From assembly GCF_023101765.2 (NCBI RefSeq), contig NC_064239.1, positions 11,800,315 to 11,864,314 of the forward strand: a stretch of 64,000 bases of DNA, read 5' to 3'. This document shows positions 42,505 through 53,888 of this stretch, piece after piece; within the stretch, counting starts at the first letter, position 1, and each line of letters opens with the position of its first letter. The notes beneath the pieces were generated by a model. It was given only the letters and a program-made list of their open reading frames with translations, was not told the origin of the DNA and did not search any database. The stretch is from Spodoptera frugiperda (Eukaryota > Arthropoda > Insecta > Lepidoptera > Noctuidae). Position numbers and translations under genes: made by a program.

Positions 42505-42510
42505 TTTATT
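42505..42510 (-). terminator. Minus-strand poly(A) signal candidate
   Basis: TTTATT on the plus strand gives AATAAA on the minus strand, about 375 bases after the stop of the frame at 42885-43286. Confidence 0.3.
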
Positions 42511-42884
42511 ATTCACAATTATTTTCTACACTTTTCTCAATGAGACCACATTTTTATACAAAGAATTTAGGTAAAAACTAAAAATAGCTATTAACAATGC
42601 ATTAGGTAAAATATATTACAATAATTACATTATGATTCTCACAAAAACAAAAGACTAACGTTTAACAACTCTTCTAGCTAGTTTACGAAAAAAGTACGTT
42701 GGTTTACCCAAAAAGGTGACGTCACGCGTGATATGAATAAAAAATAAACAAATTAGAAAATGTACGAAAACTGTATTGAATGTATTTAGTTGCAAACACT
42801 GCTCTTAAAGATATTAATAGAAATATTTAGAAACCTAAGCAATTTACACAACTGAATGAACCCTACTACCAACGTTAGGCAACA

Positions 42885-43286
42885 TTAATTAAGGTCAGCG
42901 TTCCTAAAACAATGCGGCACCGTCCGGTTGGAACAAAGAGCGATGCCGTATCGTATCATTACACTTGATTCATGCATCCTTGTCAAAAGTCGATGAACTT
43001 GTGCGCGAAATTGGCAAACGAGACTGGAGGCGCGCGTTGGATACCGAGTCGCGGACAAAGCGGTCCTTCCCACTGTGTTCGCTATACATCGCTGTGTATG
43101 AACAGCGACAGTGTAGTTATTCTTGAACGAAGACAGCGTTGGATGTTGATTTCTTAGATTGTGGCGATGGTTGTGAGGTGAAATCGTGTGTCGTGGTGCT
43201 GGGTTTGTCTCGAGCGCAAGGTCGAGCAGTCCGCCGCCCACTGCTATAAATATACGCAGACATGCAAAAATGTGATACATAAACAT
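42885..43286 (-). CDS. Uncertain 133-residue frame with a signal-like N-terminus
   Basis: I do not recognise this protein. The frame begins MFMYHIFACLRIFIAVGGG, a plausible signal peptide or membrane anchor, and continues with His-, Asn- and Arg-rich sequence (PHNHRHNLRNQHP) and three or four Cys residues. It lies in a non-repetitive, CpG-bearing segment whose base use differs from its AT-rich flanks. A minus-strand AATAAA follows at 42505-42510. No splice sites or domains support it, and codon quality cannot be judged by eye. It may equally be a non-coding RNA exon or regulatory DNA. Confidence 0.25.
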   Translation of the reverse strand: MFMYHIFACLRIFIAVGGGLLDLALETNPAPRHTISPHNHRHNLRNQHPTLSSFKNNYTVAVHTQRCIANTVGRTALSATRYPTRASSLVCQFRAQVHRLLTRMHESSVMIRYGIALCSNRTVPHCFRNADLN

Positions 43287-44113
43287 TTATGTGCCCTAAT
43301 ATGTGTGCCTATGTGATCGCTTGATTCGTCTTGAATAGTTCGGATTTGATTGGGCACGATGACATCTTAGTACGTTCAGTGCGATGTAAGGTTATCGATA
43401 TTGAAATTGTTTTCTAGTGACGAGCGATATTTTATCGAGTTTGTTACTACAGTAACTAGTTTATTATGTTGTTATATCATTTTGGGAAAGTGCTATGATA
43501 ACATTTATCCCCGTGTTTACTAAGTCTTTGCTGAAGTGCTTTCTCGTATATCAGTGTAAGTTAGTGCATTACTAGTGTGTTTAAAAGAAACTAATTATTG
43601 GAATAGATTGAAGATTAGGGTTCTGAATATAAGTTGTAACATTTACATATGAGTATAAACACTACGGTACTTAATAAAACATAACGGCCGAATTGAGAAT
43701 CTCCTCCTTTTTGGGAAGTCGGTTAAAATGTGTCCTAAGTATTTGAAATGATTCCATGTAAGACTTATAAGTTGAGTAATCAGAAAAACAATACTTAAAA
43801 CATTTATTACTTATATATCCAAGTAAATTCTACAAATAAATAAGTTTTAAATAAATAATCAATGTACTTGATAAATTCAGGCCGTGACTTCCTTTTAACA
43901 GTTTTTGTTAGCAGCAAACAGGAAAAGTATACAATAGGTTACAGGCGGACTAGTTTCAGAGGCAATAGTTTCAGTAGTTTTTATTATGAAATGCTAGGCG
44001 TCTATTTTACAGGTTTTCAGGTCATTGAACTATGATTTTGATTTGTTATCTGTAGTCTATCTAGTTTGTGTTATGGGATAGAGAAAAAGAGCAGACGGAT
44101 CAATATATGGTTT
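43287..44113. other. AT-rich spacer
   Basis: No gene and no repeat that I can delimit. Confidence 0.35.
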
Positions 44114-44393
44114 TAAGAATGCTTTTCCATCAGAGATGTGCTATGTAGCTTCGTAGCAACGAAGATGTAATAGGCTGTAAAACTATGTGACCGTTTCCTC
44201 TTATACTGTAGCTATGCGACGAAGACGCGCAGCTCGAGTATGCAATAATAATAAAATAAATGATACATAAATAAATAATATTTCTTTTCCTATCCGGGAC
44301 CCTGTGGTCCCGTGATAGGTGGTAACCAAACGCATCCACATCAACGTTAGCATAGCACATCTCTGGTGGAAAAGCGCCCTCAGACTTAAGATA
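44114..44393. repeat. Repeat H copy 2 with inverted ends
   Basis: ATGCTTTTCCATCAGAGATG at the left is inverted as CATCTCTGGTGGAAAAGCGC at the right, a TIR of about 30 bp. The core keeps GACGCGCAGCTCGAGTATGC. Non-autonomous TIR element. Confidence 0.8.
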
Positions 44394-44847
44394 CATTAGG
44401 ATCAAGAAGGACTTTGCTTACGCATTGCTATTTCGAAAATAACTTATAATTTTCGTATCAAATAAATATTATAATGGCCACCTACACAATAGACTTACTT
44501 CTTCTTAATTTTGGGAGGAGACACTTGACCTATATTATGATAAGTAAACTGATTTAAAAATAATATAAAAGTACTCAGACGTTATTATAACTAATCTACT
44601 TATTGAGTGTTTTTAATTTTCTATTCTAGGCTACTCTATTTTAGGGTACAATTCCAATCGTATCACCTGATGTTTTGCTGTTATTTCTCCCAAGCATCGA
44701 CCTGAAACAATATAAGTACATTTTTCTAATATTTGTTTGTTAGAGAAGGGATTATTGTGTTTTCGTAAAAAAATAATTAGTTAGGTTCAGGTAGCACGGA
44801 ATTTGGTTTAGCTTTTATTACATGTGGGTTCTAATATAACTGCTAAC

Positions 44848-45130
44848 TGACTGCCTCGTTGGTCGCTTGGTTGCAAGTGCGACTGCTAGGCAAGAGGTCT
44901 CTAGTTCGATATCCAGGTCGGGGAAAGAATTAGTGGGTGTTTTCAGTTTTTGAAAAATTTCTCAATAGTAGCACGGAGTCTGGAATTTTAGCCGATATAT
45001 GGCAATAGACTCACCCCCTATTACAAATGGGACTTATAACACAAATTGTGTGTGTACCTACATTGTACAATGGCATTACGTGTCGTAATGTGCACCTCTG
45101 CCTCCCCTTCGGTGGTAAAGGCGTGACGAT
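44848..45130 (+). repeat. SINE family D copy, full length
   Basis: The tRNA-like head CTGACTGCCTCGTTGGTCGC and box B region (AGTTCGATATCC, mutated) precede the body GTAGCACGGAGTCTGGAATT, CACCCCCTATTACAAATGGG, ending AAAGGCGTGACG. Confidence 0.9.
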
Positions 45131-45552
45131 GCGACTTTAATATAACTGGTAAAGAGTGAAAAGTAGCTACCCTTGCTGGCTGAGATTTTTTTTAAATATC
45201 GAAGCCTTTCCTATTGTTTATGCCGCTGTTGACCGAAATGTAAAAAAATATGATCCATATTGCAAAGAGCAACAGCGTTATTGCACAAACTACATCAAGT
45301 AACTTATTACATTGTTAAATTGTTGCTAAGTGATTTACATTTGACCCAGAAATTGACCCGCTTACAAAATCATTACAAACAAAATGATATTGGAGTAACA
45401 GAAATAAAAATAGTCTGATAACTAAGTACTGAATGAGTTGTGGTCACGATACGACTAAGTTTGGATACTTATTTTAGATTCCAATAGTCTAACAACAATA
45501 CTTATATCAAACGAATCAAAGTTTAGGAGTGGGAGCTAACTACGTCATTATC

Positions 45553-45765
45553 TATACTAATATTATAAAGCTGAAGAGTTTGTTTAATTGTTTGTTTGTT
45601 TGAACGCGCTGATCTCAGGAACTACTTTCTGGTCCGAATTGAATAATTCTTTTTGTATTGGATAGTGCATTTATCGAGGAAGGCTATAAGCTATAAAACA
45701 TCACGCTATGACCAAAAGGAGCCAAGCAGAGCGGGTGAAACCGCGCGGAAGTAGCTAGTTGAGTA
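45553..45765 (+). repeat. RTE-type tail, full
   Basis: CTATACTAATATTATAAAGC, GAACGCGCTGATCTCAGGAA, CTATAAAACATCACGCTATG, AGCGGGTGAAACCGCGCGG. It is the most complete copy of the tail also seen at 2183, 12546 and 55768. Confidence 0.7.
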
Positions 45766-46235
45766 TGTACATGTAAAACGTACTCAAAAGTGACGTCACG
45801 CGATATTTCAAATCGACATATTATGTTCGAGACTATTGGTTTCCGTAAGAAAATAAAAAATACGTATTTAATGTTTTAAAATAATCTACAAGACGGACAT
45901 TAAAATAAATATTAGTCATCTATCCTATCACAGCCTAACCGAGGTTTCTAACCGATTCGTCTCAAATACATAGTACCAATGAGGCATTTGGTAACAGTTT
46001 ACAGAAGTAAATAATATTACCTTCTCTTTCGTTGACTCGGGTATACAGGAAACTGGTACTGGTGCTGCCAAACATCGTGGATGTGGTCATCCGAAGATAC
46101 TGTGTATTCTTCTGCGCTGGACTGCAACTAGACCAGGCTGTTCAGATCTGATGGTACTAGAACTTAGAAGACTGTAACAGAAGCAATGTGTAGTAGACGT
46201 AGTAACAGGAGGAAATTTAAATCGATAAAATTAAG

Positions 46236-46377
46236 CTGATTGGTTTAAGCTGCTGTTTGTCTGACGAAATGAAAGCGCGTTCGGCGTTCTGATTGGTTGG
46301 TTTGTTCGAGCCGGCCAATCAGAGCGCTGAACGCGCTTTCGTTTCGATTACTTTAAACGTAAATCAAACTCATACTT
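46236..46377. repeat. Palindromic MITE family F, copy 3
   Basis: Arms AAATGAAAGCGCGTTCGGCG and CGCTGAACGCGCTTTCGTTT are inverted around GATTGGTTGGTTTGTTCGAG. The far left arm is degraded. Confidence 0.8.
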
Positions 46378-46566
46378 TCTGAATAGGCTAGTCCAAAGTG
46401 CTAGTGTTGTAAGAAACAGAAAGGGGTAAATAACCTCATCGTTATCTAATATATTATTTTGCTTTATCGCGGTAAATAAACTCATAATCTATACCTATAT
46501 TTTGTTTAATCTTTTCAAACTTAACTTTTTTTTTAACTTACTTTTCAACACATGTGTAGGCGTGTA

Positions 46567-46583
46567 TGTGTGTGTGTGTGTGT
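46567..46583. repeat. GT microsatellite
   Basis: Uninterrupted TG dinucleotides. Confidence 0.9.
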
Positions 46584-46902
46584 CTAAATTTAGACACGCC
46601 TAAGCAAAAAATTCAAGTCAAGAGGTTTATTCTTAAAATAGATAATAGAATGGTGATATGAATTATACATTTAACATTAAAATAAAGAGTATGAATAACT
46701 AAGCAATTAGTTTTTATGTCCACTGTGTTGGCGTGTAGTCGTTAGGTTCTTTTGAAAAGTGACGCCATTTTGCGACGGTGGCGACATAGTGGTGATGTGG
46801 TGGGAATAGTGACTTACAATTTCAAGACAGGGCTGGCGTTCGTTGCTTAGAGTCTTCATGACTGCTTAAAATCTGTGGATGGAAAAATGTTAGGGAACTT
46901 AC

Positions 46903-47055
46903 CATCTTGGGCTCCGGGGCAGGTCTATTAGAGGATCCAGTGCCCTTTACAGTTGCTGAAGATGACCACCGGGGTGGTTTTAGTGAGGTAAAAATTCTAT
47001 ACTCCTTAATCTCGTATCCCCAGAAACCTAGACGCCTGTTGAAGGCTTCCCCCCG
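46903..47055 (-). other. Open frame ending at a strong donor, probably retroelement-derived
   Basis: On the minus strand an open frame of about 51 codons (AFNRRLGFWGYEIKEYR and KGTGSSNRPAPEPKM are parts) runs into AAGATG|GTAAGTT. A stop codon precedes it directly and no acceptor is visible. The wording resembles the 3' end of a lepidopteran LINE, so a host exon is unlikely. Confidence 0.3.
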
Positions 47056-47098
47056 TCATCATAAAAAAGGAACTGCTTTTTGCAAAGCCAATAGATTG

Positions 47099-47119
47099 TC
47101 TCTCTCTCTCTCTCTCTCT
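47099..47119. repeat. TC microsatellite
   Basis: Uninterrupted TC repeats. Confidence 0.9.
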
Positions 47120-47644
47120 TCGTGTCTTTCAGAAGTATAGCTTGTCTCTTCACCTGGTTTTTGAGCAAAGACTTCTATCGAACAATTCTGATGTCAAGTT
47201 GGAAAGACAAGAAAGGAATGTGCAATAAAGTTCCAACCAAACAAAAAACATCCTTCCCTCAGTCTGCTTAAGAATTAAAGTTGAATGACCGTTCCAAAAA
47301 AATGTCTAAAAAAGTTTTTAGGTATCTAGGTTTATGCTTCTTCTTCTATTAAAGTATATAAAACCAGCTAAACGACATTTAAAATGATTTTTTTTTATCT
47401 AAAAGTTATAGAATAACCATGAACCAGTTTAAGTGGATAATCACCATAAAAGAAGGTCGTAGCTTTGAAGTTATTTTAGCAAAAGATGCAAGGCCTTACT
47501 GAGCTAAAGGGAAGGTCGTTATGACGTCTATTCTATAGACTTAGGGTCAGAGGCCCCAAGTTAGAGAAGGGTATCATATTTAGAAGTAGTTTCCGTATAA
47601 AAGCAGATGGATTACTTGATGATAAGCGTTTACTGCCAATTTCA

Positions 47645-47760
47645 ATAACTGATTTTAATCCAAAATTTTTTGATCGATCTTCATTTTTGACAGAAACTCT
47701 ATAAAAATAATGTCAAAAATCGATCATGATCTAAAGATTTTGGACTGAAGTCGGTTAGTC
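47645..47760. repeat. Small inverted-repeat MITE
   Basis: AACTGATTTTAATCCAAAA at the left pairs with TTTTGGACTGAAGTCGGTT at the right. The inner arms GATCGATCTTCATTTTTGAC and GTCAAAAATCGATCATGATC also pair. About 115 bp. Confidence 0.65.
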
Positions 47761-49694
47761 GGGTTCTTCTTCTTTTGAGCCTTTTGCCTTGTTGCCTTCT
47801 TAATGCTTACCATTGATGAAAACTTTAGGATATCCACTGCACATGTAATCTGAAAGGAAATAAAAATTACCTATCCTAACCTAAACACCTAAGTCAAAAA
47901 TGAAATGTGAATCAAATACAAAAAACTTAGGACAAAATTCTTGTACATATTTACAAAATAATTGCCTTATTGCCTTACTAAAAATAATAGGTAGGTAGCT
48001 TATGAGATAGATACAATAAGGATTTTTTGTTAACTATGCCCTTACACGTGTCACTCAGTAGACAGTGTTACACGTGTTCTTAGCTTTTTTATTTACCCGT
48101 AAATGTTACATAATTATGTACTTACATACCGAACGAAAAACTGTTTACCTACTGGTGACAATGTAACATAGAGGTGCCTACTTATCGAAAACTTTTTTGC
48201 TAATAGGCTGAATAACGTTATGCTCGTGCTGAGGTGAAAAAAATAAATAAAAACTATAAGTAGTAGGAAAAGAATTAGTTCAACTGAGCTTTTTATTAAT
48301 GTAGGTAAGAATGAAAAATTCCAATTTAAATAACAGTTTAAAAATAAAACATACAAAAAAATAAATGAATATGATTTACCTACTACTTACTATATTGTAC
48401 ATAATATTAAACAGTTCTGTAAAAGCAGAGGAAACTATTTATTTAAACCTTTATTTTATACTTATACACTTATACGGGATACTAAACACTTTTTTTCTGT
48501 AAAGAACATACCCCGCTTATTGAACACAATAGATAGGTACGAAACACTTAATACCTAGTTTGTTAACTAAACTAAGATATTTCCGAATAATTTTACTATT
48601 TATTGCAATACAAAAAACATGTTGAAAACATGATAGTAGGATACATAGGTATATTATGATAGTAGTAGTAAATATAGTAGTAGAGAAAACTATAATTCTC
48701 ACATATACAATTTTAAAGACATAAAAATTATTCAAAAGCTATTTAGGTATTACACATTAATCATCAATTTGAAATCCTATTTTGTAAGATTATTATGTTT
48801 AGAAACAAAAGAGAAACATTAATATTTCATAACAAATAGCTAGCTAACTGTCAAATAGATGAACACCTGATTGTGTACATTTGTTAAATTCATTTGACAG
48901 ACAATGGTGTTTGGTCCGAGGTCGTTTGCGTTGCGTAATAATAACTCCGCAACGTTTTGCAAATAGTCAGCCATATTGGATCCGCAAAGCGCGCGAAACT
49001 AGTGACATAGATATTATAGAGTTGCTGTCAAAAAATTATTAGCGTTGTAAACATGATTTTTTTTAATTGAATAAAAGTAAAATTACTCGAAAATGTCTTA
49101 GTTTTGTAAACAAACTAGGTATTTTCACAAAATAGGCGTTCAATATTATTTTTTATTATTAATTAGCACACATTTTCGTTGATATAAATTATATACATAT
49201 AAGGAATACTCTTACAAACTGATTAGTACGTATAGAACATTTTTTTATTCATTATTCTGGAATAGGTACTAGCTTATAATTAACAATAAATAAATGGATG
49301 GAAAATGCTACTAATAATAATTATATTACCAATCACAACGTTTACAACAACATACCGTACTCCACACGCCCACTTTTCAACCAGTATTTTATTAGAATCT
49401 TCTTATAGGCACATATTACTCGTACTTTATGTTTAACTAATAGATTAGTTCATTAGTCAACAGCACTTAGTGCAATAAACCGGACACAAAACCAGATTTA
49501 TCTGGTTTTTTATGTCGAACAAAATATAAATAGGAAATTGATTCACACCCTCGTAAGAAAGAAAGAAGTCTATGTTTTTGTGTAATTAATAAAAAATATC
49601 AGGCTATAAGAAAAACATTTTTAACTTAATGCCATATAGAATACTTTTATATGACATGCTTAAATTATAAATTAGTACATTAACAAGTTCATTA
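47761..49694. other. AT-rich non-coding stretch
   Basis: No gene. Around 48915-49005 a CpG-bearing, non-repetitive segment (GTTTGCGTTGCG, CCGCAAAGCGCGCGAAAC) stands out. Confidence 0.3.
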
Positions 49695-49890
49695 TTATAT
49701 TATCGGCTTACTTACGTAACTGTTTGGAAAGGAACTCGACTAGTTTCAAGCCATGTTGGAGGCTCATATTCATGAGCGTATTCATTCTGCGACACACGAC
49801 GCGGCGATTATCGTGCTGCTACTCGTTACGTGAGTAAGCTGATAACATAATAATTAATTTAAAATATGTCTCACGAAAGTTAAAATAAAA
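49695..49890 (-). repeat. Repeat G copy
   Basis: Reversed: CGGCTTACTTACGTAACTGT, GACTAGTTTCAAGCCATG, GACACACGACGCGGCGATTA, ending ATGTCTCACGAAAGTTA. Confidence 0.8.
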
Positions 49891-50768
49891 TTATAGTACT
49901 TACATAACACTCTATAGACACAAAAACTATACCATCCACTTATAAAAAAATGTATTATTAAATATAACAAAATTCCTGACATTTCCATAATTTATAGCTA
50001 TTTAAGTATATGTAAAAAGAACATAATATAAAGCTTAATAACGTGCTTTATGTCTCAAAATTTAAATAATCAATACTTATATAAAAATAAAATAAAACAG
50101 TTATTCACAAATATTCTCAATATAGTGTGAACTAGTTATTCACAAACTACTTACAAAGAAAAATAAACTCTAATGACGTATTATGATAATTCATTTTGCA
50201 GTGTCGAAACGTTTTTTGACATTACTACGTAATTCGAACCGTGTAGAAAACATATGATTGGCTACAATTATAAGTAAACAAATAATAATTATAGTCAATG
50301 ACGTTCAGTCAATTCTCGGAAGCTTTAGATTTGCATGAAAAACTTGACTAGTTTCATTGTAAACCTTTTTGTTGAACCTATGTTTTAATAAATTAATTAA
50401 TAAAAATAAATAAGAAGATGTCGCGTCGATGATATTAAATTATGCTTTGTTTCAATAAACCATTTAAACTATTTCGTTCAATAAATAGATTCTGCGGTTT
50501 ACATAGGGAAAAAGCTTTTGCGTTTTGAAGCTATTTTCCAATTACCTATTTAACTTATTTTAAATTACTTTTGAATGAGACAAAGTTTATACGAATATGT
50601 CATAAATATAAAAATGTTATATAATGTATAGATTTTGTCTTCAATCTATCTAAAATATACCTTAACCTAAAGTTAATTAAGTACATTTAAAAAAATATAT
50701 ACTAACCTTTTTAAAATAAAAATATAACTAAAAATTAAACACATACAATATACATAAGACACAAAAGC
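49891..50768. other. AT-rich flank upstream of the candidate exon
   Basis: No repeat or gene is supported here. Confidence 0.35.
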
Positions 50769-50863
50769 ATGGGCCTTATCAAGTCGCAGGCCGCCCAGTT
50801 TTCTGCGCAAACGCAGAACAAGGTCGTGGCCGAGACGACCGCCAACGGCCGGCGCGGGCGCAG
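50769..50863 (+). CDS. Candidate 5' coding exon, N-myristoylation-type start
   Basis: I do not recognise the protein. From ATG (context AAAAGCATGG) the 95-nt stretch reads MGLIKSQAAQFSAQTQNKVV and then a basic end, NGRRGRR. It runs straight into a donor-like CGCAG|GTAGCG, where the unspliced frame would stop. The segment is strikingly GC-rich within AT-rich flanks, as expected for a real exon. MGxxxS at the start fits the N-myristoylation consensus, and the following basic cluster could aid membrane binding. The exon ends in phase 2. If it is not spliced, it would be a 32-codon small ORF. Membership in the gene ending at 56232 is possible but unproven. Confidence 0.4.
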
Positions 50864-51194
50864 GTAGCGTTGCGATCCTACAGTCACCGACACGCCAAGA
50901 ATTCCGTGTCTTCCTATAATTAAGCCTAGATTTTTACAGCTTTTTGATCTAGCGTCATATTGAATTGGGGATCGGAGTAATAATTGGTTTAAATTCGGTT
51001 TCTGTAGTACCTTGTTTTTTTTTCTATTCTGCTTTTTGTAAGATATGGAGCTTGTATCCTTCTTGCTGAAGACCAACGACTCGTTCTTTTCCATAAGAAT
51101 CTACACTTTGTTACGAGCAAATAGCTTCACTAGGGGACTGACCAACAGACTGACATTTTGTTTTCTTTATATTGTAATACTTGATTTGACGTTA

Positions 51195-51378
51195 AAAGGC
51201 TTGCGGCTGTGCAACCGACTGCCGCTCAACGTGTAGCGACTTCGATACAGGCACAGAGAACGTACTTTGTGTGATCCACAAATTGTCGTTCCAGGTCTGG
51301 GTGTCATGTGTATGTGAAATTGTATGTTTGTAAACGCAACCACGACACATGATATAAACCAAATGTGAGGCAAAGTTT
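51195..51378 (+). repeat. SINE family C copy, forward orientation
   Basis: It is the only C copy with the tRNA head (CGGCTGTGCAACCGACTGCC) first on the plus strand. The box B region is mutated; the body ends ACCAAATGTGAGGCAAAGTT. Confidence 0.75.
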
Positions 51379-51654
51379 ATATGTATAAAAAAATATATAA
51401 TATATGTATAGTATAAAAGGTCTGTTGCTACATTAGCATTAGCATTATATGTAGTTTGAACAGATATGTCATTGAACCTAACCTATAACGAGTCTGGTGT
51501 CATAGCTATATATCTATAGCATATAACAAAGAACTGGTTTTGCTTTGAATAACCTGTGCATATACTATCTTAGAGCTAATAATAACATTATCAACAGTAC
51601 TAGAACTACATATAATAAATATGTATCATATAATATAATATAATGTGTCTCATA

Positions 51655-51785
51655 AACCGCCGTACTCAGAGTCATTTAATGGTTACTTAACCCAGACGAT
51701 AGCAATTGTTTTCGGAACAAAATAGTTACTATTAAGGAATAGTTTAAGTAGTTATTAAGTCTTTGACTGCATAGTTGAGTATAAG
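51655..51785. repeat. MITE family J, copy 1
   Basis: Starts ACCGCCGTACTCAGAGTCAT, then TTAATGGTTACTTAACCCAG and AATTGTTTTCGGAACAAAAT. It shares this order with 62307-62428. Confidence 0.7.
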
Positions 51786-52920
51786 GTGTAATGTCAAACA
51801 TTTATACAACCTAAGCCGTAAAATATCAATTAATAAATTTCAATTAATTACATAAATTGTGAAATAAAAATAAAAGCTAAATAAAATCTGTCGCAAAAAC
51901 GAAAACTTCAATCTAAATGTTTCACAATATTTTTTTCACAATATTTCCATTATTTCAAATTAATAAATTCAAAACCATTAATCAGTTTAATTAATTCAAA
52001 TCCAAAATGTCTACTATTTTGTAAATGCAACCATTAAATGTCTTTAAACTGGTTGTTCGTCTTTTATGTTTTTTTCGAAAATCTAGAATGAAATTAAAAT
52101 TAAAAAGACGTTATTATTATTGTTCTATATTAAAATATAATAAGCAACAAAACACTAGATTATTAAATTTTGAAATAGGTAGCCTATTTTAAGCACATAT
52201 TAAAAATTAACTTAGAACTCTATTAATAAATTCTTGTAAGACCTAAAAATAAATCTGTAAATAGGACTTATATATTTGCAGATGAGTTTTTTGAACAAAA
52301 TAATATTCTTCGTAATAAACCTATTGATATTTGTTACTCGTTGAAAAAACTGTACCGTACCAATCTAACTTAACTTATTTTAGTCTCGTAATTCACAAAA
52401 CTAGACAAATAAATGAAGAATTATCATTTAGGTCGTATTTTAATACGTCTGGTTAATGTTTAATTTTAATACACTCTCAAGAATAGTTCTTGTGTCTCTA
52501 CATAATCTTTGTAAAAAGATAAATATCATGCTATCTCTAGCATGATATTTAAATACAACTTAAAATTGAGTAGCGTTTCACTATTCGACATGTTCCATTT
52601 ATTTGACATTATGTTTACAAAAACTTGGGTCTTCAGTAAAAGGGAATCTAAAAATTACCTCTCAAGGGTCGTTTCCCAATACCAAATGAAATTGCTATTA
52701 GGTTAACTGACACATTTCTTATAGAAAACACATCAAAATATTCGTCAGGTACTTACTTAATAAAATATTAGTTAGATATTGTGAAACAAACCTTAAAAAA
52801 CAAATTATTCATAACACAATGGAAGGTAGTCACTATCCCCCTCAACCTATTTGCCAGACGACGTTAAAACTGAAACGACGCTCTAAATCTTATATGCGAG
52901 AGATAAATAGTTATGTTTAG
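51786..52920. other. AT-rich non-coding stretch
   Basis: No gene. A short perfect inverted pair (ATATCATGCTATCTCTAGCATGATAT) at 52526-52551 is the only structure noted. Confidence 0.35.
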
Positions 52921-53160
52921 GGAGTCTGTTATTGACCTAACCTCCGCAAGGACATTGGGGAAGGTCGGAGGGCGCCCGTTCGGAGGGTGACGTGCTTGCC
53001 GACTGAGGGGTGACGGAGAGGAGCGAGGGAGAGGCCGGCGGGAGATTTTTCTATTATTTCTAACCTCGAGACGCCCTCCAACTTCTGTAGACGGTTTTAA
53101 ATCAAATCTGGAGTACTTTGCGTCTCCCCGTCCGACGCCTGTTGCTAGGCAAGAGATTAG
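52921..53160 (+). promoter_or_regulatory. GC-rich island with X-box-like motif
   Basis: Positions 52940-53050 are strongly GC-rich (CGGAGGGCGCCCGTTCGGAG, GAGAGGCCGGCGGGAG), unlike all the flanking DNA. GTTGCTAGGCAAG at 53141-53153 is one base off an RFX X-box. A promoter for the exons at 53418 and 56065 is a reasonable inference. Confidence 0.35.
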
Positions 53161-53310
53161 GTTATCAAGAGGTGCTTTATGTCTTCTTAGAAAAGTGTAG
53201 TCTACCTATGAATATGAAAACCTAGCTCGACTAGAAAAGTAACAACAGTTAACAATGTTAAAAAATGTAATGAAATGCTAATAAAATAAACGAATGATAA
53301 CTGAATTTGT

Positions 53311-53323
53311 GTTGCTGGGCAAC
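53311..53323. promoter_or_regulatory. X-box-like palindrome
   Basis: GTTGCTGGGCAAC matches the RFX half-site pattern RYYNYY(N1)RRNRAC. It lies about 100 bp before the candidate exon at 53418. Confidence 0.4.
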
Positions 53324-53417
53324 GAATAACAAAATATTTCAAATTATAACAATTTAAATTGTGATAAACGAGAGATTTTTCTATAAAATAGCAACAGTAA
53401 TTTATAATTATTTTTAG

Positions 53418-53466
53418 CAAGGGAAGAAGAAGACTTTGAGGAAGTCGGTCGGCTCATTGAATGTAG
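53418..53466 (+). CDS. Candidate internal exon, acidic
   Basis: A 49-nt segment lies between an acceptor (TTATTTTTAG) and a donor (AATGTAG|GTACGTAG). In one frame it reads REEEDFEEVGRLIEC; a second frame is also open, so phase is uncertain. Its composition contrasts with the AT-rich flanks. The protein is not recognised. It may belong with the acidic terminal exon at 56065, but the phases imply at least one further exon that I could not find. Confidence 0.3.
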
Positions 53467-53648
53467 GTACGTAGATTTTCGAGGAGGAGAAAGACATATC
53501 ATAGAATCTGTGATAAATCTATCATAGAAGCTTGAAGCTTAATTTATGACAAGTCTTTCTCCGTATTGTTACATATTGAAATTGAAACAGTCGAGAAGAG
53601 ATTTTCATTTTATTCCAAGTGATCAATGGAGCATGATTGTTGATACCT

Positions 53649-53888
53649 GGGGGCCTACTCTAATTCAACAAACGAACGAACGAACCAACGAAAAAACTTC
53701 GCAGATTGCATACTACAATTCTATTTATTGCGAACTTTTACGTTTTATTTTTAATTTCATATCAAAACCTATTTATTTATCTTCATTTAATTCGTTAATT
53801 TTTGTTCACGAAAGTTCGCAATAAATAGAATTGTAGTATGCAATCTGCGAAGTTTTTTCGTTCGTTCGTTGAATTAGAGTAGGCCCCC
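53649..53888. repeat. MITE I copy 2, long palindrome
   Basis: Arms of about 80 bp starting GGGGGCCTACTCTAATTCAA are near-perfect inverses; they differ mainly in the number of CGAA units and one CCAACG block. The core carries GATAAATAAATAGG (inverted). Non-coding; frames in it are artefacts. Confidence 0.88.
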
